In this document: piece by piece, positions 7,846 to 15,859 of the stretch | How the letters are laid out: each line of letters opens with the position of its first letter | How positions within the stretch are numbered: the stretch's first letter is position 1 | Source of the DNA: Marinobacter sp. | Lineage (GTDB): Bacteria; Pseudomonadota; Gammaproteobacteria; Pseudomonadales; Oleiphilaceae | DNA: 63,661 bases | NCBI GenBank assembly: GCA_030149475.1 | Contig: JASBRL010000123.1 | Location: 1-63,661 of the forward strand | Direction: 5' to 3' | The notes under the pieces: generated by a model | Seen by the model: the letters and a program-made list of their open reading frames with translations, nothing else | Told to the model about the DNA's origin: nothing | Databases searched by the model: none | Made by a program: the position numbers and the translations under genes

Positions 7846-9259
7846 GACTGGCCTCCGATGCCCGGACTTCGTCACCCGCTGAGGTGGGTGAATCGGGCTG
7901 GCAAAGCTGGATCGATGGTGTTTGCAGGCGATCCACAAACCTCAGCCACTGGCCCAGGTGCGACGGCTCGGCGCCCCGGGGTCCCGCACCGACCGGCACC
8001 AGGGCAATCAGCGTGCGCTCGGGCCAGGCCTGGCGGGCATCGACAAGGAAATCCGCCAGTTCGCCGGTGGGCGGCTGCCAGGCCTGGGTCACAACGGTAA
8101 CCGTCGGCGTACGTTCATTGGCGAGGCGGAACCTGGCCTGTTGCAGTGCCTGACGGTCCTCGGCCAGCGTTGCCGAACCACCGGCTGCCAGGACCAGCAT
8201 GCCGTCCTCGCCAGGCGGTTCCGGCCAGCTCATGGCGGCATTGGCTCCGGCCCAGTGAATCCGCACAGGACTGACAGGCAGAGGCAGCGCCCGGCGGTGA
8301 GTGGTCAGGTCGGGTGTATCCGTCGCGTCGGCGTCACCATTGCCGGTTTCCAGGGCCGGTGTTTCCATCCGGTAAAGCAGGGCTGCCAGCCCCGGATGCT
8401 GACGCAGCAGCCGGCGCGCCTGCACGCTGAGTTGAATTCGCGCCAGCACCAACAGTACCGCACGGGGGATAACCACATAACAAATCCAGGCCAGGGCCAG
8501 AAATGGCCACCAGTCACCCCAGCGCCCGGGCGCCAGGGTACTGGTCGTCGCAATGCGAAAAAAACGGGAGTCACGAACCAGATCGGCGGACGGGACGGCG
8601 GCCGGCCAGAGCGAGTGCCAGGGCGTGCTGATCAATTCCACGAAGTGATGGTAGGCACCGGCTCCCGCTGCCAGCGTGGAACTCCAGCCAAATGCCAGAT
8701 CCTGCACCACCACCAGATACAGCAGTGTCAGGCCTCCGGTCAGGCCAAACATAAGTCCGCCGAGATGGGCGCACCCGGCCATCAGTGCCGGTTGCAGGCG
8801 GGTAAGTGCCGGGCGCTCGGCCCCCCCGGACCCGCGCGCATTCAGCCACGACACCAGCCGTCCCCACGGTCGCCAACCGAGCATCGACTGTGCCGTGGTG
8901 AGTACTGCCAGCATCAGTTGCAGGGCAATAAAGGCCAGGATCATGGTCACGTTGATCTGCTGCCCGCCGTCGTAGAACAGCAACCCGAGCATGGTGAGAA
9001 CGCCAAGGACGGCGCCGGCGAGGCTGAAGCCGACAGCCAGTGTCCGCCAGTGTGCCAGTGGTCGGGCGGACGACGACGTCGGGGGGCTGAGCGAGTGCAG
9101 GTGATCCAGCCATTGCCGCGGCCCCGGGGTCTGACCGGAGGCGGCACTGGTGAGGGCGAATTTGCGGTCCCGCCGGTGCAGGAAGACCGGGGACTGAGCC
9201 TGGTCACGACGAACCTGATCGTCAAACTGGATAAGCAGTGAAAGGGGTGACTTGGTCAT
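7838..9259 (-). CDS. DUF2868 multi-pass membrane protein
   Basis: A 473-residue membrane protein of the DUF2868 family. Predicted membrane segments lie around residues 70-95 (VGFSLAGAVLGVLTMLGLLFY), 100-120, 160-190 (GGLMFGLTGGLTLLYLVVVQ) and 255-280. The C-terminal part (about 310-470) is soluble and predicted cytoplasmic. The gene is first of a two-gene operon and its end overlaps the DUF3482 GTPase start by eight bases, implying translational coupling. A reasonable guess is a membrane partner or anchor for the GTPase. Neither substrate nor phenotype can be read from the sequence. Confidence 0.82.
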   Translation of the reverse strand: MTKSPLSLLIQFDDQVRRDQAQSPVFLHRRDRKFALTSAASGQTPGPRQWLDHLHSLSPPTSSSARPLAHWRTLAVGFSLAGAVLGVLTMLGLLFYDGGQQINVTMILAFIALQLMLAVLTTAQSMLGWRPWGRLVSWLNARGSGGAERPALTRLQPALMAGCAHLGGLMFGLTGGLTLLYLVVVQDLAFGWSSTLAAGAGAYHHFVELISTPWHSLWPAAVPSADLVRDSRFFRIATTSTLAPGRWGDWWPFLALAWICYVVIPRAVLLVLARIQLSVQARRLLRQHPGLAALLYRMETPALETGNGDADATDTPDLTTHRRALPLPVSPVRIHWAGANAAMSWPEPPGEDGMLVLAAGGSATLAEDRQALQQARFRLANERTPTVTVVTQAWQPPTGELADFLVDARQAWPERTLIALVPVGAGPRGAEPSHLGQWLRFVDRLQTPSIQLCQPDSPTSAGDEVRASEASHD

Positions 9260-9378
9260 TGCAGGTCCTGAACCAGTGGGTCGACTGGCTTGAGTGTACC
9301 CTGTTCCCGCCCCGGCCTGCCAAGACCGGCGCTGAGTGTTACCATAGCGATCAGGATTGCCCCCAACGGGATATCACC

Positions 9379-9738
9379 ATGCCCTATCAATTGATGAATC
9401 TGCGCCATGTGCCCGACGACGAAGCGGATGAAATCCGGGCGTTGTTCGAGTCTGAAGCCGTGGTCTATTACGAAACGCCGCCCAGTCGCTGGGGTATCAG
9501 TATGGGCGGGATCTGGGTGCATGATGTGGAGGAGGCCGCCCGGGCGAAGGCTCTGCTACAGGCCTATCAGCGGGAACGCCTTCGGCGTCAGCGCGAGACT
9601 TACCATGAGGAGTGTGAAGCGGGGCAGGTTCTGGGCTTCTGGGGGCGTCTCCGCCACCGCCCGTTGACCACATTGATGGCCTGTCTGGCGATCACCGTGA
9701 TACTGGCCCTGACCCTGGCTCCCTATCTCAACCTTTGA
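9379..9738 (+). CDS. DUF6164 family small membrane protein
   Basis: A 119-residue protein. The N-terminal about 75 residues form a ferredoxin-like or signal-transducing-type domain (NLRHVPDDEADEIRALFE, then YYETPPSRWGISMGGIW), followed by a charged helix. One C-terminal transmembrane helix (about residues 98-116, TLMACLAITVILALTLAPYL) anchors it. The ATG at 9379 is chosen because the longer upstream frame overlaps the divergent DUF2868 gene and adds unrelated sequence. The pattern matches the DUF6164 family as I recall it. Function is unknown. Confidence 0.8.
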   Translation: MPYQLMNLRHVPDDEADEIRALFESEAVVYYETPPSRWGISMGGIWVHDVEEAARAKALLQAYQRERLRRQRETYHEECEAGQVLGFWGRLRHRPLTTLMACLAITVILALTLAPYLNL

Positions 9739-9756
9739 CAACGCCACGGTATTGAC

Positions 9757-10467
9757 TCAGGTCGAACGGCCGGTGCGCTTGAGGCGTGAAAACGTCGCCG
9801 GCGCCACGCCCAGCCAGGCAGCAAGCTGGAAATCCGGTACCCGCTGAATCAGTTCAGGGTAGTCTTTTACCAGCATCCAGTAGCGTTCCGCAGCCGGCAA
9901 TGTCTGCTTGTGAAACTCACGCATGGTGGACAGTTCGGCGAGCTCCTCGGTCAGCGCCAGTGCAAACCTTGCCCAGCGACCCTCGCTGTGTGAGCGGATA
10001 ACCGAGCGGAAGGCGCTGAAATCGGCAACCCATAGAGTGCAGGGTGTGACCGAGGTCAGACACAGGGTATTGCGCGGAGTGCGACTGCGCCCGAACACCG
10101 GCCAGATCATGTCGCCTTCGGTGAAAAAGTGGTGAATGGCCACCTTGCCTGTAGCGGATTCCCGGAACAGTCGCAACACGCCATGCTGAACCAGGTAAAC
10201 GTTGCCCCAGGGACGATGATGACGCTCCAGCGGCGTCTCGCTGCCGGCCCTGGCGCGCTGGAACAGTTGTGCCACATCGCCGAGAAAATGGCTATCCGGA
10301 TGGTGGGTGTCGTCGTTCAGGCGAATGCCGAACACCCGGCTCAGGCTGTTGAGCAGTGCCAGCGACTCGCCCGGAGGCTCAACCGTCAGAATGTCCGGGT
10401 GGGACTCTCCCAACAGGCATGGAGAAGACGACAGTTGCGGGTTTGGCGAATCAGGCTGATTAATCAT
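9757..10467 (-). CDS. Crp/Fnr-family transcriptional regulator
   Basis: A 236-residue regulator. The cyclic-nucleotide-binding fold covers about residues 60-170 (WGNVYLVQHGVLRLFRESATGK, then HHFFTEGDMIWP). A C-terminal helix-turn-helix follows (FQLAAWLGVAPATFSRLKR). No Fnr-type cysteine cluster is seen, so it is not an oxygen-sensing iron-sulfur Fnr. The phosphate-binding RxS of cAMP receptor proteins is not evident, so the ligand, if any, is unknown. The ATG at 10467 lacks an obvious Shine-Dalgarno. It is convergent with the DUF6164 gene and its target is not deducible. Confidence 0.85.
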   Translation of the reverse strand: MINQPDSPNPQLSSSPCLLGESHPDILTVEPPGESLALLNSLSRVFGIRLNDDTHHPDSHFLGDVAQLFQRARAGSETPLERHHRPWGNVYLVQHGVLRLFRESATGKVAIHHFFTEGDMIWPVFGRSRTPRNTLCLTSVTPCTLWVADFSAFRSVIRSHSEGRWARFALALTEELAELSTMREFHKQTLPAAERYWMLVKDYPELIQRVPDFQLAAWLGVAPATFSRLKRTGRST

Positions 10468-10771
10468 GGCGGTTGATGAGTTTCCCTGCAGGCGGATATG
10501 TGGGAACGTCCGACGATGGCAATGGCCGATTCTGGCTTGCAGCGGACGCTGAAATCAAGCCGGGCGCGGCGAACCAGTTGGCCTTTTTCAGGCGCGCGTG
10601 ACGCTGAGTCCGGTTTCAGCACGGGCCCGGTCATCTGCCCCCACGCCTGCGGAGTCGTCAAAAGTTCCACCCAAGTCTAGAACATTATTCCATCGGTTTC
10701 AGCGTTCCCGGAAACCGGCATTCCGGTTTGGCAATCGGTCAGTCAGTCGCCGGGCCCGGTTGTCCCCGGGG
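10468..10771. other. Intergenic region without a convincing gene
   Basis: This 304-base gap lies between the ybaK stop and the crp-like start. It holds a short perfect inverted repeat, AAACCGG at 10712-10718 and CCGGTTT at 10723-10729, which could be a weak terminator for ybaK but has no T-run. Frames reading through the gap look like ordinary GC-rich noise. No RNA gene was recognised. Confidence 0.5.
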
Positions 10772-11248
10772 TCAAGAATCCGAATCGGCAATGTCCGCCC
10801 GTACGGCAGTGGTCAGTGCCTGCAGATCCGTCGGGGCCAGCTCAATTTCCAGCCCGCGACGACCCGCGCTGACAAAAACTGTCGGCCAGCCGGTGGCTGA
10901 TTCATCCAGCACCGTGCGCAAGGACTTTTTCTGGCCCAGCGGGCTGACACCGCCCAGCACGTAGCCGCTGGAGCGTTCCACGTTGCCAGCCTCGGCCATG
11001 GCCGCTTTTTTCGCACCGAGAGCCCGGGCCAGACGCTTCATGTTGAGGTGCGATGCCACCGGCAGAATGGCGACTACCAGCTCCCGGGTGTCCAGGGTGG
11101 CCACCAGGGTTTTAAAGACCTGTCCGCGGGGCAGCGCCAGCTTCTCTGCCGCTTCGAGTCCGTAGGACGGACTGGCCGGATCGTGCTGGTAGTTGTGTAT
11201 GTGATAGCGGATGCCGGATCGTTTTGCGGCTGTAATGGCGGGTGTCAT
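10772..11248 (-). CDS. ybaK: Cys-tRNA(Pro)/Cys-tRNA(Cys) deacylase
   Basis: A 158-residue YbaK/EbsC-type editing enzyme that hydrolyses mischarged Cys-tRNA(Pro) in trans to prolyl-tRNA synthetase. Family hallmarks are YGLEAAEKLALPRGQVFKTL (containing the catalytic-site lysine of YbaK) and the SPLGQKKSLRTVLDE loop with a FVSAGRRGLEIEL strand. The start at 11248 (MTPAITAAKRSGI) gives the family length; upstream extension is not conserved-looking. It is monocistronic and divergent from the small membrane protein at 11478. Confidence 0.92.
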   Translation of the reverse strand: MTPAITAAKRSGIRYHIHNYQHDPASPSYGLEAAEKLALPRGQVFKTLVATLDTRELVVAILPVASHLNMKRLARALGAKKAAMAEAGNVERSSGYVLGGVSPLGQKKSLRTVLDESATGWPTVFVSAGRRGLEIELAPTDLQALTTAVRADIADSDS

Positions 11249-11477
11249 GATGTCTGGATAATCTCCACCGTTGAGAACGGGCCTGCCGGATCGGTGCAGT
11301 CGTGCCCCGTCCGGGGGACAACTATCCCGGCAAAACTCAGTGGCCTGTGTCACACTGGTGATGTGTTGCTGGGTCCGTCCCGGACATCCGATTATCGCGC
11401 ACTTGTGGAGAACGTCCAAGTGATCGGTTGTGGGTGTCTGCAGCCTCGAGGGACGGCAAGATCCGTAGGGGGGTTCC

Positions 11478-12128
11478 ATGGAGCTGGATGCGCTTCAAAC
11501 TGTTCTGACCAACCCTCTGTGGCTGGTGATGATCGCAGTGGCGGTGATCATTGTGCTGGTTGTGATTGTTGTCCTGTGGCGGTTCTGGCAAGCAATGCTG
11601 GCACGCCATGCTTCCCTGCAGACCCGACTCGATTCCCTTTGGCATGAAATGGACTATCTCCGGCTACAGGCGCCGGAGGTTGACCCCGCGGCCACCGTGC
11701 CGATGGACCGGGCTGCGTTGGTGGGTGAGCAGTTTGCCTCGGAAAAAGCCGTGTTCGAGCAGATATGGCCGGCGATCTGGGATCTGCATGACAAGCTGGG
11801 GGTGTTTCTGCGGGCTGTGGAATCCGGCGAAGAGACGACCGACAGCCGGCTGGCGGCGCGCACAGCAGCGCTGCATGCCCGTGCCACAACCAACCGCCTG
11901 CGGCCTTTTTACGACGAGCAGCTGGATGATCTTCTGAGCAGACTGATCGATGCAGATATCAAGGCTCATCTGGCGGCCTGCCAGTATCTGGATCGGCGTC
12001 AGGGCAGAGCGAGCGAATCGCCTGATGGGCAACGCGAAAAGTTCCGACTGATCTATGAAGGTGATGCCCGGGATCTGCTTGGCCAACTAATCGGGGTGAT
12101 GCGCCGACGAATGGTGCGGCCTCTATAG
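11478..12128 (+). CDS. Single-pass membrane protein of unknown function
   Basis: A 216-residue protein with one strong N-terminal membrane helix (about residues 13-38, WLVMIAVAVIIVLVVIVVLW) followed by a helical, acidic soluble domain probably in the cytoplasm. No catalytic motif or named domain was recognised. A histidine or nucleotide site is not evident. It sits alone between divergent ybaK and the sigma-54 activator gene. Confidence 0.75.
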   Translation: MELDALQTVLTNPLWLVMIAVAVIIVLVVIVVLWRFWQAMLARHASLQTRLDSLWHEMDYLRLQAPEVDPAATVPMDRAALVGEQFASEKAVFEQIWPAIWDLHDKLGVFLRAVESGEETTDSRLAARTAALHARATTNRLRPFYDEQLDDLLSRLIDADIKAHLAACQYLDRRQGRASESPDGQREKFRLIYEGDARDLLGQLIGVMRRRMVRPL

Positions 12129-12140
12129 CGTGGGCGCTGA

Positions 12141-12169
12141 TTGCGCTGTCCCGGGTGCGCTTCTATACT
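12141..12169 (+). promoter_or_regulatory. Sigma-70 promoter for the sigma-54 activator gene
   Basis: TTGCGC at 12141-12146 and TATACT at 12164-12169 are separated by 17 bases. The predicted start is near 12176, giving a leader of about 75 bases to the ATG at 12251. The same hexamers and spacing stand before the yybP-ykoY riboswitch. Confidence 0.6.
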
Positions 12170-12250
12170 CTCTCGCTGCCTGTCCGTCCGTTGTAGTGGT
12201 CTGCGTTGCGGGCGTACAACGAAGCCACCCTCTGCCTGTCGCCTACTGCC

Positions 12251-13663
12251 ATGAATCAACCGTTTGCCAACAGCCGCAGAAATGGACTCACGCGGGAGCT
12301 GATTGAAGCCCTGTTTCCCATGTTCGAGCAGGCCAGCGCCGGGGCCATTGCCGTGGATTGCGACAGTCGCATTACCTGGATCAACAGCCGCTACGCCGAG
12401 CTGCTGGGCCTGGATGATCCCGCCGGGGCAATTGGCAGGCTGGTGCGGCAGGTAATTCCGCAGACCCGCATGCCGGAAGTTGTTGACTCCGGCAAACCCC
12501 TGTTGCTCGATATCATGGAGCACAACCGGCAGCAACTGGTGGTGACACGCCTGCCCTACTACGACGACGAGGGCCGTATCGTGGGTGCCGTGGCGTTCGT
12601 GCTTTACGATGACCTGCAACCTCTTACCCCGCTGGTGACCAAATACCGGCGTCTGCATCAGGATCTGGTGGCAGCCCGCAAGGCGCTCGCCAAAAAAGTT
12701 CGGGGCACCCGCTACAGTCTGGGTGATTTCGTCGGCGCCAGCCCGCTGGCGCTGGAAGTCAAGCGCCGGGCCCGACTTGCGGCTGGTCGTGACATGCCGG
12801 TTCTGCTGTTGGGTGAAACCGGCACCGGGAAGGAGGTGCTGGCACAGGCGATTCATTCGGTGTCTGCGCGGGCGGTAAAACCTTTTGTCGGGGTCAATGT
12901 GGCGGCCGTTCCCGATAATCTGCTCGAAGCCGAGTTTTTTGGTGTGGCGCCGGGGGCTTACACCGGTGCCGACCGTCGTGTCCGCGAGGGGAAGTTCGCG
13001 TTGGCGGACGGCGGCACGTTATTTCTTGATGAGGTCGGTGATATGCCGCTGGCCTTGCAGGTTAAATTGCTCAGGGCCCTGCAGGAGGGTGAAATTGAAC
13101 CTCTCGGTTCCAACAGGGTAGCGTCGGTTGACGTCCGGGTGATTGCGGCCACCAGCCGCCCGCTGGAAGCGATGGTTGCCGAGGGCAGTTTCCGTTCGGA
13201 CCTGTATTACCGCTTGAACGTGCTGGAGATCCCGATTCCGCCATTGCGCGATCGGCTGGTGGATCTCGGTGTGCTTTGTGAGGCTCTGCTGGGTGATATC
13301 TGCGACGGTCTGGAGATGCGGGGTGAAATTACCGATGCCGGCATTGCCGCACTTGGCAGTTATGACTGGCCCGGCAATATCCGTGAGTTACGCAATGTCC
13401 TGGAGCGTGCGCTGGCGATGGGAGAAGACAGTGGTCTGTTGGATGCCGATGCCATCTTCAGGGCACTCCCGCGTAATGACCGGCACAGCGTCGCCACTGC
13501 GAGCCCGAAGCCGGTCCGCCCCCTGGCTCAAACCCTTGCCGAAGCCGAAGCCCACGCCATTGAGGAAGCGCTGGTGGCGTGTCGTGGCAATCGGACGCGC
13601 GCGGCCAGACGTCTGGGCATTTCCCGGTCCGTCCTGTACCAGAAGCTTGCCAGACTGTCCTGA
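12251..13663 (+). CDS. Sigma-54-dependent activator (HbcR-like) for the 3-hydroxybutyrate operon
   Basis: A 470-residue bacterial enhancer-binding protein. Residues 15-125 form a PAS-like sensor (AGAIAVDCDSRITWINSRYA). The AAA+ domain runs about 155-395: Walker A GETGTGKE near 187-194, the sigma-54 contact loop GAYTGA near 234-239 (a Tyr variant of GAFTGA), and Walker B GGTLFLDEVGDMP. A C-terminal Fis-type helix-turn-helix (NRTRAARRLGISRSVLYQKL) ends the protein. ATG 12251 is preferred to an in-frame TTG at 12206. The stop codon lies inside an 18-base palindrome, and a -24/-12 promoter follows 137 bases later, so it almost certainly drives the TRAP/bdhA/acetoacetyl-CoA synthetase operon. In Pseudomonas aeruginosa the activator HbcR with RpoN controls 3-hydroxybutyrate catabolism, supporting this reading. 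Confidence 0.88.
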   Translation: MNQPFANSRRNGLTRELIEALFPMFEQASAGAIAVDCDSRITWINSRYAELLGLDDPAGAIGRLVRQVIPQTRMPEVVDSGKPLLLDIMEHNRQQLVVTRLPYYDDEGRIVGAVAFVLYDDLQPLTPLVTKYRRLHQDLVAARKALAKKVRGTRYSLGDFVGASPLALEVKRRARLAAGRDMPVLLLGETGTGKEVLAQAIHSVSARAVKPFVGVNVAAVPDNLLEAEFFGVAPGAYTGADRRVREGKFALADGGTLFLDEVGDMPLALQVKLLRALQEGEIEPLGSNRVASVDVRVIAATSRPLEAMVAEGSFRSDLYYRLNVLEIPIPPLRDRLVDLGVLCEALLGDICDGLEMRGEITDAGIAALGSYDWPGNIRELRNVLERALAMGEDSGLLDADAIFRALPRNDRHSVATASPKPVRPLAQTLAEAEAHAIEEALVACRGNRTRAARRLGISRSVLYQKLARLS

Positions 13664-13681
13664 TATCAGGACATATGTCCT
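13656..13681. promoter_or_regulatory. Tandem palindromic activator sites (candidate UAS)
   Basis: TGTCCTGATATCAGGACA at 13656-13673 is a perfect 18-base palindrome. AGGACATATGTCCT at 13668-13681 is a perfect 14-base palindrome that overlaps it by six bases. They share TGTCC/GGACA half-sites and lie 120-145 bases upstream of the -24/-12 promoter, the normal place for enhancer-binding-protein sites. Further imperfect TGTC/GACA half-sites follow around 13718-13773. Confidence 0.7.
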
Positions 13682-13799
13682 AAAATCAGAACAGTTATCT
13701 GCGGCTGAAGTCTAAAAGTGTCCGAATATAGAGACAGTTTTCCCTCCTGAAATGTCTTATGTCTACGTATGTCTTTGTTTTAATTTATAAAAAATTAAA

Positions 13800-13815
13800 T
13801 GGCACGGTGTCTGCT
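13800..13815 (+). promoter_or_regulatory. Sigma-54 (-24/-12) promoter of the TRAP/3-hydroxybutyrate operon
   Basis: TGGCACG at 13800-13806, four bases, then CTGCT at 13811-13815. The GG (13801) to GC (13813) distance is the required 12 bases. The consensus is TGGCACG-N4-TTGCW, so there is one mismatch. It follows a poly-A/T stretch and lies about 175 bases before dctP. Confidence 0.85.
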
Positions 13816-13989
13816 ATTGCCCGGTCGCAGGACGTCAGAACAACGCTGAAAACAAGACTGGCGGGGATCGTAAAACACCACCACTGGCCTGCCCGTCTCG
13901 TTTCCTGCGATGTCTGATCACCTTCAGATCAGGTCTGCCAGAGCATGAACTGGCTGACCAGACACAATAAAAATTCAGGAGACTTGTCC

Positions 13990-15042
13990 ATGAAATTCTT
14001 CAATGTCCTCACCGGGATCGCCATTGTTGTTGCGTTGTCCACCGGATCGGCGACTGCCGACAACCTGCGTTGGAAAATGCCGGTCGCGTTCTCGACCAAG
14101 CTGCCGGGCCTTGGCTCTCCCGCTGCCTGGGTTGCTGATAACCTCACGACCGCATCCGGCGGCAGTATCCAGGTCCGGGTCTATGAGCCGGGGAAGCTGG
14201 TTCCGCCATTCGACATCCTGCAGGCCGTCTCCGATGGCAAAGTGGCGGCCGGCTATACCTGGATCGGATATGACCAGGGCAAAGTGCCGGCGGTACCCCT
14301 GTTTGCCGCTGTGCCGTTCGGTATGAAGCCCTGGGCTTACACCGGCTGGTATTACTATGGCGGTGGCGAGACGATGTTGCAGGAGACCTATGCGCACAAA
14401 GGCTACAATGTTCACGCCCAGCTTTGCGGCATCGTCGGCCCTGAAACGGCCGGCTGGTACAAGCACAAGATCGAATCCCTGGATGATTACAAGGGGCTGA
14501 AGATCCGGTTTGCGGGGTTGGGTGGCAAAGTGCTGGAGAAACTGGGCGCGTCGGTCACCATGATGCCGGGCGGCGAACTCTACCAGGCGCTGGAAAAAGG
14601 CACGATTGACGCAACGGAATTCTCCATGCCCGCTATCGACCAGATCCTGGGCTTCGATCAGGTGGTCAAGTACAACCTCTTCCCGGGCTGGCACCAGCAA
14701 TTCACCGCCCAGTACATGTTGATCAACAAGGATGAGTGGGCAAAGGCCAGCAAGGCCCAGAAAGCCCTGATCGATGCTTCCTGCACGGCTGCGACCACTC
14801 GTGGCCTGGCCGAAGGCGAATACAAGAACGGTGCGGTACTGGCTGGCTTCCAGAAGGAAGGTGTGCATGCCGACCAGATTCCCCGCAAGGTTCTGCTGAA
14901 ACTCAAGGAAGTCACGGATCAGGTCCTCAACGAGGAAGCGGCCAGGGACGCCGATTTCAAGCGCGTTTACCAGAGCCAGCAGGACTTCCTGAAAACCTAC
15001 CGTGTCTGGGACAAGCGCGCCTATCTGCCAGCGGATCTGTAG
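13990..15042 (+). CDS. dctP: TRAP transporter periplasmic substrate-binding protein
   Basis: A 350-residue DctP-family binding protein. Signal peptide residues 1-23 (cleavage at SATA-DN). The mature chain has the DctP signature: early strand LRWKMPVAFSTKLPG, the segment LKIRFAGLGGKVLEKLGASV, then MMPGGELYQALEKGTIDATE that holds the carboxylate-binding arginine region. ATG 13990 follows an AGGAG site at 13977-13981. It is first gene of a sigma-54-driven operon and is followed by a 178-base spacer with a hairpin before dctQ, an arrangement that often gives the binding protein higher expression. The ligand is inferred from the downstream enzymes to be 3-hydroxybutyrate or a related short-chain acid. 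Confidence 0.92.
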   Translation: MKFFNVLTGIAIVVALSTGSATADNLRWKMPVAFSTKLPGLGSPAAWVADNLTTASGGSIQVRVYEPGKLVPPFDILQAVSDGKVAAGYTWIGYDQGKVPAVPLFAAVPFGMKPWAYTGWYYYGGGETMLQETYAHKGYNVHAQLCGIVGPETAGWYKHKIESLDDYKGLKIRFAGLGGKVLEKLGASVTMMPGGELYQALEKGTIDATEFSMPAIDQILGFDQVVKYNLFPGWHQQFTAQYMLINKDEWAKASKAQKALIDASCTAATTRGLAEGEYKNGAVLAGFQKEGVHADQIPRKVLLKLKEVTDQVLNEEAARDADFKRVYQSQQDFLKTYRVWDKRAYLPADL

Positions 15043-15099
15043 AGGTCGCTGACGCTTTTCCTCTGCACTTAACGGTGCCGGATGTGCGTTGATCCAGAC

Positions 15100-15121
15100 A
15101 GATGGCCCTGCGGGGCCATCT
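15100..15121 (+). terminator. Intra-operon hairpin between dctP and dctQ
   Basis: AGATGGCCC at 15100-15108 pairs with GGGCCATCT at 15113-15121 around a TGCG loop. There is no T-run after it, so it more likely stabilises dctP mRNA or partly attenuates transcription than fully terminates. Confidence 0.55.
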
Positions 15122-15220
15122 CTGCTCAAGGGTGACTGCCGGGCAGTCCCGCCTGGCACTGATGTTCAGAATGTCGCCCGAATTTCCCACGTAATGACTC
15201 TCCGAGTGAGGAGCTCGCTT

Positions 15221-15859
15221 ATGACCGTGTCCGAACACGACCCGGCTGACAACGGCCGCGCACCTGTAACCGAGGCAGACGAACTGATCCATCACCACAC
15301 GGCATTTCCGGATACCCGCATCAGCCTCAGGCTGGACCGATGGCTGACCGCCGTTGGCAAGGCAGCATCCTGGTTGTGGGTGGTGGTGACGGCGATGATT
15401 ATCTGGGCGGTTGTCGCCCGCTATGTTTTTGGTGAAGGATCGGTGCTGCTGGAGGAACTTCAATGGCACGTTTCCGGTGTGGCCTGGCTGATGGGGCTGG
15501 CCTACACCCTGGTCGTGGACGATCACGTTCGGGTTGACGTGATCCACGAGCGCCTCGGCCTGCGGACTCAGGGCTGGATCGAATTGGTGGGTATTCTGTG
15601 CCTGCTGTTGCCCTTCGTCATTATTGCCGTGACCGAAATGGTGCCTTATGCCTTTGCCGCCTATTCAGTAGGTGAGGGCAGCCCTGCCCCGGCCGGACTG
15701 CCGGATCGCTGGATTCTCAAGGCGGTATTGCCGCTGTCGTTCATGCTGATCGGGGTGGCTGCAATTGCCCGTCTGCTCAAGGTTACTGCTTTGCTGTTTG
15801 GCTGGCCCGGACCCGTGGCGGCGGGTAACGGTAACGCCAAACGCGGGGAGGCCATCTGA
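15221..15859 (+). CDS. dctQ: TRAP transporter small permease subunit
   Basis: A 212-residue DctQ-type membrane protein. After a hydrophilic N-terminus of about 45 residues come four membrane helices (about 50-72, 88-108, 128-152, 175-197). The family motif EELQWHVSGVAWLMGLAYTLVVDDHVRVDV lies across helix 2. ATG 15221 is chosen because GAGGAG stands at 15208-15213; the longer frame includes the intercistronic hairpin. Its stop overlaps the dctM start (TGATG), so the two permease subunits are translationally coupled. Confidence 0.92.
   Translation: MTVSEHDPADNGRAPVTEADELIHHHTAFPDTRISLRLDRWLTAVGKAASWLWVVVTAMIIWAVVARYVFGEGSVLLEELQWHVSGVAWLMGLAYTLVVDDHVRVDVIHERLGLRTQGWIELVGILCLLLPFVIIAVTEMVPYAFAAYSVGEGSPAPAGLPDRWILKAVLPLSFMLIGVAAIARLLKVTALLFGWPGPVAAGNGNAKRGEAI

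Noticed and set aside
7922..9241. A 439-codon plus-strand frame over the DUF2868 gene
   Set aside because: Composition (His, Arg, Gln, Gly) is typical of antisense noise, and the minus strand encodes a coherent membrane protein.
10464..10670. A 68-codon minus-strand frame upstream of the Crp/Fnr gene
   Set aside because: No ribosome site, biased composition and no motif; overlaps the regulator start.
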